Shown here: in pieces, positions 1 through 6,979 of the stretch | Numbering within the stretch: the stretch's first letter is position 1 | How the letters are laid out: every line of letters begins with the position of its first letter | The notes under the pieces: model-generated | What the model saw: the letters and a program-made list of their open reading frames with translations, nothing else | Databases searched by the model: none | What the model was told of the DNA's origin: nothing | Source: Deltaproteobacteria bacterium UBA4427 | GTDB lineage: Bacteria; Myxococcota_A; UBA9160; UBA4427 | NCBI GenBank assembly: GCA_002390675.1 | Contig: DGPZ01000158.1 | Span: forward strand, 1 to 12,700 | Length of the DNA stretch: 12,700 nucleotides | Direction of reading: 5' to 3' | Position numbers and translations under genes: made by a program

Positions 1-1
1 A

Positions 2-739
2 CGTGCCAACCGAGACCTCTCCCGTACCGAAATCCGAGCGCCCTATCGCGGGCGCGTCCGCAGCGAACAAGTCGAAGAGGGCCAGTTCGTAAACCGCGGC
101 AACTCGATCGCGAAAATCTATGCCGTCGACTACGCCGAAGTGAGGCTTCCGATCCCCGACCGCGAGCTCGCCTATCTCGACGTCGAACAGCTACGCGCGA
201 CGATCGACTCGAACGGTGAAGTAGCGGGTCACGGTGCCCGAGTGGCGCTGACCGCCGAATTCGCCGGCACCGTCCGGGAGTGGGAGGGCTACTTAGTCAG
301 GACCGAAGCTGAGCTCGACCCGCGCAGTCGCATGATCAGTTTAGTTGCTCGAATTACCGATCCGTTAGGCCTCGAAAATCCTCGCGAAGCGCCTCTTTCG
401 ATCGGCCTCTTTGTCGATGCGGAAATTGAAGGCGACATGCGCCAGGGCGTTTTCGTACTTCCGCGGGACGCACTCCGTCATGGCAACGAGCTCTACGTTG
501 TTGATGCCGAGGGAAGGATCAACTTTCGTTCCATCGAACTCCTTCGAACCGAGCGAAACCACATCGTCGTAGGCGAAGGTCTCAAAGCCGGCGACCGGGT
601 TTGCACTTCACCCCTTGAGGCCGCGATCGACGGCATGCTCGTGCGCGTCGCTAATGACCCTCAGGCGGCACTTGCGGAAGCTCTGAGCACTACTCCGCCT
701 CTGGCGGCGGCGACCGACTCAGGAGCCAAGATCCAATGA
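2..739 (+). CDS. RND efflux periplasmic adaptor (membrane fusion protein), 3' part
   Basis: This is the C-terminal 245 residues of a HlyD/AcrA-type membrane fusion protein. The adaptor links an inner-membrane RND pump to an outer-membrane channel. The frame is open from base 2, so the true start lies outside the window; the internal GTG at 140 is not a sensible start because the residues before it are family-typical. The visible part begins in the second half of the lipoyl/barrel-sandwich domain (IRAPYRGRVRSEQVEEGQFV, with G-V/I and 'V-x-E-G-Q-F-V' spacing). A beta-barrel follows (VRLPIPDRELAYLD, then a D-P-R-S-R segment), and then the membrane-proximal domain (FVLPRDALRHGNELYVV, GLKAGDRVCTSPLEAAIDGM). 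The stop overlaps the ATG of the permease by 4 bases, so the two are translationally coupled. The substrate cannot be told from sequence. Confidence 0.93.
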   Translation, partial: RANRDLSRTEIRAPYRGRVRSEQVEEGQFVNRGNSIAKIYAVDYAEVRLPIPDRELAYLDVEQLRATIDSNGEVAGHGARVALTAEFAGTVREWEGYLVRTEAELDPRSRMISLVARITDPLGLENPREAPLSIGLFVDAEIEGDMRQGVFVLPRDALRHGNELYVVDAEGRINFRSIELLRTERNHIVVGEGLKAGDRVCTSPLEAAIDGMLVRVANDPQAALAEALSTTPPLAAATDSGAKIQ

Positions 740-3700
740 CCCGGGCGATCGCCTGGTTCGCTCGAAATCACGTGGCTGCAAACCTGCTGATGCTGATGAT
801 GATCGTCGGCGGAATCATCAGTCTTCCGACCATTGATCAGCGCGCCTTCCCTGAGATCACTGTCGACGTCATCGCAATCAACGTCGTCTATTTGGGCGCC
901 GCCCCAGAAGAAGTTGAACAGGGCGTCTGCATCCGGATCGAAGAAGAGATCTACGGCATAGACGGCATCGAAGAGATCACCTCTTCTGCCGCGGAAGGCG
1001 CCTGCGGCGTCAGCGCCGAAATCATGAGCGACTACCCGATTGATCGGGCGTTATCCGAAATCAAGAACGCCGTCGACTCGATCACGACCTTCCCGGACGA
1101 AACCGAAAAGCCGATCGTGAGCCATATCGACGTGCGTAACACGGCGATCGAAATCGCGGTGAGCGCGGATGCCTCGGAACGATCACTCAAGGTCTACGGC
1201 GAACGCATTCGCGACTCGATCGCAAACTTGCCGAAAGTGACGCAGGTACAGCTCAAAAACGATCGCGACTATGAAATTTCGATCGAGATCGCGGAATCGG
1301 CGCTCCGCCGTCACGGCCTAACGTTTGACGAAGTCGTTGCTGCCGTGCGACGTGGCTCTCTCGACCGACCCGGGGGCTCGATCAAAACGAGTGCGGGTGA
1401 GATTCTTCTGCGCACCAAGGGTCAGGCTTACGTCGGCCCCGAGTTCGAAGACATAGTGCTCCGTACCGGCGCAGACGGGACTCGACTCCTGCTCTCGGAC
1501 GTCGCCACGGTCGTCGACGGCTTTGACGAAGATGACCGCTACTCGACCTTCGACGGCAAGCCCGCGGTCACGGTCACGGCCTACCGCGTCGGCGACCAAA
1601 AGGTTCTCAACCTAGTCAACACCGTAAAAGAGCATCTCATCGATTTTAAAGCCTTTTTGCCCGAAGGCCTCAATATGACGATTTGGGACGATCAAGCGCA
1701 CGTGCTTCGAGATCGCCTGAACATTTTGATCAAGAACGGCATAGGTGGCTTCGTCCTCGTTTTCGTAGTGCTCGCCCTCTTCCTTCGCCTCAAGCTCGCC
1801 ATCTGGGTCAGCATTGGCGTCCCTCTTTCGATCCTCGGAGCTCTTTTCATATTCCCCTACGCGGGCGTGTCCATCGACGTCATCTCGCTCTTCGCCTTTA
1901 TCATGGTGTTAGGCCTACTCGTCGATGACGCGGTTGTCGTCGGTGAAAATGTTCATCGCCATCAGGAAGCCGCGGAGGATCCACTCGAAGCGGCCATCAA
2001 GGGCGCGAGCGAAGTCTCGGTTCCCGTCATCTTTGGCGTATTGACGACGATCGCTGCGTTTCTCCCGATGGTCTACGCGCCGGGGACGATGGGTCAAATC
2101 TTTGGCGTGATCGGCTTGAGCGCAATTCTCTGCCTCATCTTCTCGGTCATCGAATCCCAGCTCGTACTCCCCGCCCACCTCGGTCATATGGCCGCCAGCG
2201 TCGAGAGCGGAACGCTCCGCGAAGGTTCGATCCGGGCACGCTGGAAAAAATTTCAGACGAGCATGGCGTCGAGCCTCTCTCGACTCGCGACCGATCGCTA
2301 TCGCCCGCTTCTCGACCGCGCTCTCGCCCAGCGTTATTCGGTGATCGCTGGCGGCATCGGCATTTTGCTCATCACTGTCTCAACCGCGATCTTTGGCATC
2401 GGCAGCTACAAGATGAACTTCTCGTTCTTCCCGCCGATCGAGAGTGACTACATCACCGCAACGCTCACCATGCCCCAGGGCACACCCATTGATCAGACCG
2501 AACGTGCGGCGCAGATCATTCTCGAATCCGCCCATCAGACGACTCGCGACCTCGACGAAGAAGGCCTCAAAGTCGATGGCGAATCCCTCGTGCGCCACGT
2601 GCTTTTTTCGATCGGCGCGCAGCCTAACGCGGGAGACAGCGGTCCAGGCGACGCAGCAGGCGCCAATGGAAGCCATCTCGCGGAAGTGCGCATCGCGATT
2701 CAGTCAGGAGATACCCGCCCCATCAGCGCCGCTGAAATCAAACAAAGATGGCGCGCGAATACGCCACCGATTCCCGACGTCGTGGAGCTTGCCTTCAACG
2801 CATCCTATTTCGATGCGGGGGACGCCATCGACTTTCAGCTGCGAAGCAACAACGTCGAACAACTCGTCGAGGCTGCCGGACGACTCAAGCAGGAACTCGG
2901 TAGCAAGGCCGCCGTCTTCGAAATCAGCGACTCCTTCCGCGCAGGGAAGCAAGAACTGAAACTCGACATTCTCCCGGCTGCGCAGTCTCTCGGGCTCACC
3001 CTCGACGATCTCTCGGGGCAGGTGCGCCAAGCCTTCTACGGCGAAGAAGCGCAGCGCATCCAGCGGGGACGCGACGATATCCGCGTCATGGTCCGTTACC
3101 CCGAATCGGATCGGCGCTCACTCGCTGACCTAGACGGCTTGCGAATTCGCACGCCCGACGGCGGAGAAGTTCCGTTCTATGCGGTCGCGAAGGCCGAGCT
3201 TGGACGCGGCTACTCGACGATCAAACGCTCTGATCGCAACCGCGTGATTCACGTGACCGCGGATGTCGATACGACGGAGGTCTCCGCCGGCGATATCGTC
3301 GCGGAAATTCAACGTGACTTCCTACCTTCGCTCTTGGCCGACTACCCCGGCATGTCTTACGCCCTTCAAGGGGAGCAGTCCGAGCAAGCGGAAAGCATCG
3401 GCGGCTTAATGAGCAATTACTTGATCGCGTTATGCGCGATCTATGCCCTACTCGCCGTCCCACTCCGATCCTACGTACAGCCACTAATCATCATGGCCGT
3501 GATTCCCTTCGGACTCGTCGGTGCGATCTTTGGTCATTGGTTCATGTTCTTCGCGCGAGAGATCTTCACGGACCAAACCTTCAATTTTTCGATGATGTCG
3601 ATCTTCGGCGTAGTGGCTTTGACCGGTGTCGTTGTGAACTCGAGCCTTGTGCTCGTCCATTACATCAACGAGCAGCGCAACAACGGCATCCCCCTCGAAG

Positions 3701-3993
3701 AGGCTGTGCGATCAGCCGGGGTGGCGCGCTTCCGGCCCATCGTGCTCACATCGATGACGACCTTCGTCGGCCTCGCACCGATTCTGCGAGAAGGCAGCGT
3801 CTCGGCGCAGTTCCTAATTCCGATGGCCACGTCCCTCGGCTTTGGTGTGCTCTTTGGATCAACGATCTCACTCTTTCTCGTCCCGAGCGCCTACATTGTG
3901 CTCGAAGACGTGAAAGCACTCTTCGCCGGGGACAAAGACGAGATACCCGCCGGCGGTCCACTCGACGGGATCTCGACTAGCGCCCACGATTGA
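736..3993 (+). CDS. RND efflux permease (AcrB/HAE1-like superfamily)
   Basis: A 1085-aa inner-membrane proton-driven exporter of normal RND length. There is one N-terminal TM helix (about residues 13-33), a large periplasmic porter region, TM2-TM6 (about 338-480), TM7 (about 535-560), a second periplasmic half, and TM8-TM12 (about 893-1062). TM4 carries the proton-relay pair D397-D398 in GLLVDDAVVVGENV. The conserved RFRPIVLTSMTTFVGLAPIL lies near TM11. In TM10 the segment GVVVNSSLVLVHYIN has V967-N968-S969. V967 aligns by eye with AcrB Lys940, and S969 sits where related permeases usually carry Asp (VNDS), so the TM10 charged partner is missing. The ATG overlaps the adaptor stop. It is probably a tripartite pump with the adaptor and an outer-membrane factor outside the window. 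The substrate is unknown; nothing suggests the heavy-metal CusA subtype specifically. Confidence 0.95.
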   Translation: MTRAIAWFARNHVAANLLMLMMIVGGIISLPTIDQRAFPEITVDVIAINVVYLGAAPEEVEQGVCIRIEEEIYGIDGIEEITSSAAEGACGVSAEIMSDYPIDRALSEIKNAVDSITTFPDETEKPIVSHIDVRNTAIEIAVSADASERSLKVYGERIRDSIANLPKVTQVQLKNDRDYEISIEIAESALRRHGLTFDEVVAAVRRGSLDRPGGSIKTSAGEILLRTKGQAYVGPEFEDIVLRTGADGTRLLLSDVATVVDGFDEDDRYSTFDGKPAVTVTAYRVGDQKVLNLVNTVKEHLIDFKAFLPEGLNMTIWDDQAHVLRDRLNILIKNGIGGFVLVFVVLALFLRLKLAIWVSIGVPLSILGALFIFPYAGVSIDVISLFAFIMVLGLLVDDAVVVGENVHRHQEAAEDPLEAAIKGASEVSVPVIFGVLTTIAAFLPMVYAPGTMGQIFGVIGLSAILCLIFSVIESQLVLPAHLGHMAASVESGTLREGSIRARWKKFQTSMASSLSRLATDRYRPLLDRALAQRYSVIAGGIGILLITVSTAIFGIGSYKMNFSFFPPIESDYITATLTMPQGTPIDQTERAAQIILESAHQTTRDLDEEGLKVDGESLVRHVLFSIGAQPNAGDSGPGDAAGANGSHLAEVRIAIQSGDTRPISAAEIKQRWRANTPPIPDVVELAFNASYFDAGDAIDFQLRSNNVEQLVEAAGRLKQELGSKAAVFEISDSFRAGKQELKLDILPAAQSLGLTLDDLSGQVRQAFYGEEAQRIQRGRDDIRVMVRYPESDRRSLADLDGLRIRTPDGGEVPFYAVAKAELGRGYSTIKRSDRNRVIHVTADVDTTEVSAGDIVAEIQRDFLPSLLADYPGMSYALQGEQSEQAESIGGLMSNYLIALCAIYALLAVPLRSYVQPLIIMAVIPFGLVGAIFGHWFMFFAREIFTDQTFNFSMMSIFGVVALTGVVVNSSLVLVHYINEQRNNGIPLEEAVRSAGVARFRPIVLTSMTTFVGLAPILREGSVSAQFLIPMATSLGFGVLFGSTISLFLVPSAYIVLEDVKALFAGDKDEIPAGGPLDGISTSAHD

Positions 3994-4043
3994 AGATAGG
4001 CCACAGGACCTAAGGCGGGGCGATCCCAAAGCGACTAGCGCCC
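3974..4043. repeat. 12-bp direct repeat, CGACTAGCGCCC
   Basis: The 12-mer CGACTAGCGCCC occurs at 3974-3985, inside the last codons of the RND permease, and again at 4032-4043 in the intergenic loop before the convergent LLM gene, 58 bp apart. The second copy sits in the loop of the inverted repeat at 4019-4052. It could be a relic of a small local duplication, or chance. No function can be assigned. Confidence 0.5.
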
Positions 4044-4052
4044 TGGATCGCC
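4019..4052. terminator. possible bidirectional terminator between convergent genes
   Basis: A perfect 8-bp inverted repeat (GGCGATCC at 4019-4026, GGATCGCC at 4045-4052) with an 18-nt loop lies in the 71-bp gap between the RND permease stop and the convergent LLM oxidoreductase stop. The position fits a shared terminator. The loop is long and there is no U-run on either side, so canonical Rho-independent action is doubtful. Confidence 0.35.
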
Positions 4053-4064
4053 AGAGCCAATGGG

Positions 4065-5108
4065 TTAGAGCATTTCCTCTGCAACAAGAGTGAGCGCTTC
4101 CGGCTGCATCGCGCCAATCATCATCGTCCCCACTTCGCCGCGCTTGCCCGCTTCCTTCCAAGCCTGCAGTCGCTCGCGGATCTTGCCCTCCGGCCCAACG
4201 AGATGCACCGCGTCCACAAGTTCGTTCGGCACCGCCGCGATTGCCTCGGCCTTCTTGCCTGACAAGAAAAGATTCTGAATCTCTTCCGCCGCTTCAACGA
4301 ATCCCATGCGCTTCGCATAGTCGTTGTAGAAATTCTTGTCCCGAGCGCCCATGCCACCAACGTATTGAGCGATATTCGCCTTTACCGGCATCATGGCCTT
4401 CTCGACATCCTCCGACACGATGACCGTTACGCCGACCATCACATCGAAGTTGGCGAGGCTCTTTTCGCCCACCGCTTTTGCAAAGCCTTTTTCGAAACTC
4501 GGCTGCAGCAGCTCCGAATAGCGTTCCGGGTCGTACATCATCGGGATCACGCCGTCGGCGACTTCGGCCGCGCAGGCTAGGCCGTTCGGGCTGATAGAAG
4601 CGGTGTAGATCGGAATCGAAGGGTCGCCGTGCAGGATGCTCTTGAGCGGCTTGCCTAGATTCGTAGTCCCTTCGCCGGTACACGGAATCGAGTAGTGCTC
4701 GCCTTGGAAGGTCAGCGGCTCTTCACGCGCCCAAATTTTCCGAATGATCTCGATGTATTCCTTGGTGCGCGCGAGAGGCTTGCCGTACGGAACGCCATGC
4801 CAGCCCTCGACGACCTGGGGGCCCGATGGCCCGAGGCCGAGCATGAAACGGCCTTCGGAAAGTTGATTTAAGGTCGTCGCGGTCATAGCCGTCATCGCGG
4901 GTGAACGCGCCGGCATCTGCATGATCGCAGTCCCAACCTTAAGCTTCGTGGTTTGCGCTGCGACCCAGGTCGCCGTCGTAACGGCGTCGTTGCCCCACGC
5001 CTCTGCTGTCCAGGCGGAGTCGTAACCGAGGGACTCGGCATGCTTGAGCAGATCCATGTTTACCTTGACCTTGGGGCCGAAGGACACAGCGTTCGTTGAG
5101 AGCTTCAT
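4065..5108 (-). CDS. LLM-class (luciferase-like) flavin/F420-dependent oxidoreductase, Rv3520c-like
   Basis: A 347-aa TIM-barrel oxidoreductase of the bacterial luciferase-like superfamily, with full-length family size. The pattern matches the subfamily named after mycobacterial Rv3520c, usually annotated as F420-dependent: SLGYDSAWTAEAWGNDA (27-42), a following T-T-K-L-K-VGTAIMQMPARSP strand-loop, and LSEGRFMLGLGPSGPQVVEGW (83-103). These form the cofactor/substrate cradle in this group. If F420 is used, the host must make or acquire it; FMN remains possible. The ATG at 5108 is preceded by AAGGAG with 10-nt spacing, which fixes the start. It lies 92 bp downstream of a GST gene on the same strand and is the last gene before the convergent RND operon. 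The substrate is unknown. Context suggests redox processing in lipid-like or xenobiotic catabolism. Confidence 0.92.
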   Translation of the reverse strand: MKLSTNAVSFGPKVKVNMDLLKHAESLGYDSAWTAEAWGNDAVTTATWVAAQTTKLKVGTAIMQMPARSPAMTAMTATTLNQLSEGRFMLGLGPSGPQVVEGWHGVPYGKPLARTKEYIEIIRKIWAREEPLTFQGEHYSIPCTGEGTTNLGKPLKSILHGDPSIPIYTASISPNGLACAAEVADGVIPMMYDPERYSELLQPSFEKGFAKAVGEKSLANFDVMVGVTVIVSEDVEKAMMPVKANIAQYVGGMGARDKNFYNDYAKRMGFVEAAEEIQNLFLSGKKAEAIAAVPNELVDAVHLVGPEGKIRERLQAWKEAGKRGEVGTMMIGAMQPEALTLVAEEML

Positions 5109-5200
5109 TGCGAGAAATCTCCTTAGGGGCTCATCGCCCTTGAGCGAATGAACGTAAATACAAATTCGGATCGACTGCCAAATGCGTGCTCAGGCGAGGA

Positions 5201-5899
5201 TCAGGTCTGCAAACTCTTTTTGGCGTTCTCCGCGAATTCCTTCGCGGCTTTTTTGTCTTTAATCATATTGGTCAGTTTGACCGGCACTTCAATGCCTCGC
5301 TCACAAGCGGGACGTCCGCGAATCGAGTCCATCCAGCGCCGCAAGTTAGGCAGGCCTTCGATCGATACGCCGGACCATTTATAGGTCCGCACCCAACACC
5401 AATTGGCGATGTCTGCGATTGTGAATTCGTCGGCAGCGAGCCATTCCTTGTGTGTTAGGCCTCGCTCGAGTACTTCAAAAAGCCGGCGGCTCTCGTTCTG
5501 ATAGCGATCGATCGCGGGCTGAAGCTTTTCTGGGAAATAGCGAAAGAACACGTTCGCCTGCCCCATCATAGGACCGACGCCCCCCATCTGAAACATCAGC
5601 CATTGCATGACGTCGGCTCGCCCGCGCGCATCCGTCGGCAAAAGCTTCCCGGATTTCTCTGCGAGGTAAACCATGATCGCGCCGGTTTCGAAGACGGAGA
5701 GGTCGCCGCCTCCGCCCTGGGGATCGCGATCCACAATGACCGGAATGCGGCCGTTCGGATTGAGTGCGAGGAACCACTCTTCCTTCTGCTCGTTCTTGGG
5801 CAGCTTCACCATATGAGCGGTGTAGTCGAGGCCCAGCTCTTCGAGGGTTACGGAAGCCTTGTGTCCATTAGGCGTCGGTGATGTGTAGAGATCGATCAT
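5201..5899 (-). CDS. glutathione S-transferase, Nu-class (YfcG/YghU-like)
   Basis: A 232-aa soluble GST. The N-terminal thioredoxin fold begins MIDLYTSPTPNG; the T-P-N-G motif (9-12) is the Nu-class signature and its Thr/Asn contact glutathione or glutathione disulfide. Then come NPNGRIPVIVD (47-57, with the cis-Pro of the fold) and FETGAI (70-75), the variant of the glutathione gamma-Glu binding 'ESGAI' motif. The all-helical C-domain follows, with QWLMFQMGGVGPMMGQ (99-114) and an N-capping box-like FTIADIANW segment. Nu-class enzymes often show disulfide-bond reductase and peroxidase activity. I chose ATG at 5899 over an upstream TTG (5944) because AAAGGA precedes it at about 10 nt and the fold starts immediately after. 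The TTG extension would overlap the GST remnant upstream. Confidence 0.93.
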   Translation of the reverse strand: MIDLYTSPTPNGHKASVTLEELGLDYTAHMVKLPKNEQKEEWFLALNPNGRIPVIVDRDPQGGGGDLSVFETGAIMVYLAEKSGKLLPTDARGRADVMQWLMFQMGGVGPMMGQANVFFRYFPEKLQPAIDRYQNESRRLFEVLERGLTHKEWLAADEFTIADIANWCWVRTYKWSGVSIEGLPNLRRWMDSIRGRPACERGIEVPVKLTNMIKDKKAAKEFAENAKKSLQT

Positions 5900-5944
5900 C
5901 TTCGCATGTCCTTTAGTTAAACCGCGGGATTCGGAGAGCGACAA

Positions 5945-6132
5945 CTACCCTCGCATAGCCTCAAGACAACCTGCAGCAGCCAAGACCGAATAGAGGCCGC
6001 TCTTGTCTGCAACCGCTCGATACTTCTGCCGAATGACCTGTGTTGAGGAATCTGCTTGTAACGGAAGTAGGACCGGATCTTGACCGAGAAGGGTGAGAGC
6101 TCGGCACCGTAGATGCGATAGACGTCGGACAT
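5945..6132 (-). pseudogene. GST-fold gene remnant with a large internal deletion
   Basis: The ATG at 6132 opens with MSDVYRIYGAELSPFSVKIR followed by SYFRYKQIP, the N-terminal strand and helix of a GST-fold family, and has a G-rich upstream region (GGAGGGAGACCC) as ribosome-binding site. After residue 29 this frame turns to nonsense. A second frame, 2 nt out of phase, reads from about 6043 to a TAG at 5945-5947 and encodes about 32 residues with RQKYRAVAD, SGLYSVLAAAGCLEAM and a terminal Arg-Gly. That looks like the C-terminal tail of the same family. The simplest reading is that both ends of a roughly 300-aa gene survive, with the middle deleted and a frameshift at the join. The intact cousin at 9031-10110 shares the arrangement (MRYKQI near the start, a Gly-Trp tail helix). 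The family match for the tail is from memory, not a search. Confidence 0.7.
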
Positions 6133-6251
6133 GGGTCTCCCTCCGTGGCAGGTCTTAGATCATGGGCGCTGCAAAATCCGAGGAGCACGATGGCATAATG
6201 ACAGTTTCGCTGCCAATACTCGGCGTCGCGTGGGCCGTGCAAATGCCGCGA
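6133..6251. other. 119-bp intergenic stretch
   Basis: This lies between the hotdog gene stop and the GST remnant start, on the same strand. It holds the purine-rich ribosome-binding site of the remnant (CCCTCC on the + strand at about 6139-6144). I see no strong terminator hairpin, no second gene and no clear promoter. Confidence 0.5.
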
Positions 6252-6977
6252 TCAGCTTCGGGGCACCGCATCGGGTTCGATCTCGATCCACAACCCCTGT
6301 GCAACGCCGCGGCATGTGCCGTCCGCCCCATAAATCGCGGAACCGGTCATATGCTTCCGGCCCGATTGCCCGATCTTCCAACTCGTGAGCACGCAGGGCT
6401 CCCCTAGCTCCACATCGCCCAAAAGCTCGACCTGCATCTCACCTAACAAAATGATCTTTCCTTCGGGCTGGGGAAAAGCGAAGGCGCCCGGGCAATCAAG
6501 TGCAGCCCAGATGAACTCCGGAGGTACACAGCCGCCATTCTCGACAGCAAGGCTTGCATCCGGCGTCCACGGCGCAGCAAAAAGTCCATCTGCCTGAGTG
6601 TCTCCAGGGAAAATACGAAGGCCGTCCCCTTCTTGACGCTCGAACCCACAAACGAAACACCCTGGAAACACGCGCTCCTCGAAACCTCGAAATCTCTTTG
6701 CCGCGTCACGGGCGTCCGCGAAGCTAGGCGGCGTGGGTGGCTCGATCGAGAGCTCAACGGTTCGCGCCTGAGCAACTGTCGTCTCTCCGTCGAAGAGCCC
6801 GACACCGCCGTCAATCGCGAGTACCTCGAGGGCCTTCCCAAGAGCAGGAGGCGAAAACAGTCGCACCGCGACCGGCCCGTCCACTTCAAGAAAAGAAGCG
6901 AGGCGGCCCGCCACGTAGCCGCCATTTCCAGACTTAGGCGGCCCGCAGAATCGTCGATCAACTTCGAACGAAGGCAT
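6252..6977 (-). CDS. double-hotdog thioesterase-like protein, function unassigned
   Basis: A 241-aa soluble protein resembling uncharacterised double-hotdog proteins. It opens with a hotdog-like F-C-G-P-P-x-S-G-NGGYVAG (10-24), the strand and helix start seen in acyl-CoA thioesterase-like folds. A middle segment FPGCFVCG (104-111) follows, then DGLRIFPG and PWTPD. The second half contains PPEFIWAALDCPGAF (152-166), which occupies the position of the central hotdog helix. Known double-hotdog proteins hydrolyse or bind acyl-CoA thioesters; no acid/base pair can be proven here. Its ATG lies 2 nt after the stop of the acyl-CoA ligase gene (TGAgcATG), so the two are translationally coupled. This favours a role on the ligase's acyl-CoA product. 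The C107-x-x-C110 pair is a notable family-like feature that could bind metal or form a disulfide. Confidence 0.8.
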   Translation of the reverse strand: MPSFEVDRRFCGPPKSGNGGYVAGRLASFLEVDGPVAVRLFSPPALGKALEVLAIDGGVGLFDGETTVAQARTVELSIEPPTPPSFADARDAAKRFRGFEERVFPGCFVCGFERQEGDGLRIFPGDTQADGLFAAPWTPDASLAVENGGCVPPEFIWAALDCPGAFAFPQPEGKIILLGEMQVELLGDVELGEPCVLTSWKIGQSGRKHMTGSAIYGADGTCRGVAQGLWIEIEPDAVPRS

Positions 6978-6979
6978 GC

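Noticed and set aside
5124..5145. Hairpin GCTCA/TGAGC between the Nu-class GST and LLM genes
   Set aside because: Only 5 bp with a 7-nt loop and no U-run; not convincing as a terminator or attenuator.
5961..6242. 93-aa open frame on the - strand over the GST remnant
   Set aside because: Low-complexity Ser/Arg-rich translation; the remnant is explained by the two other frames.
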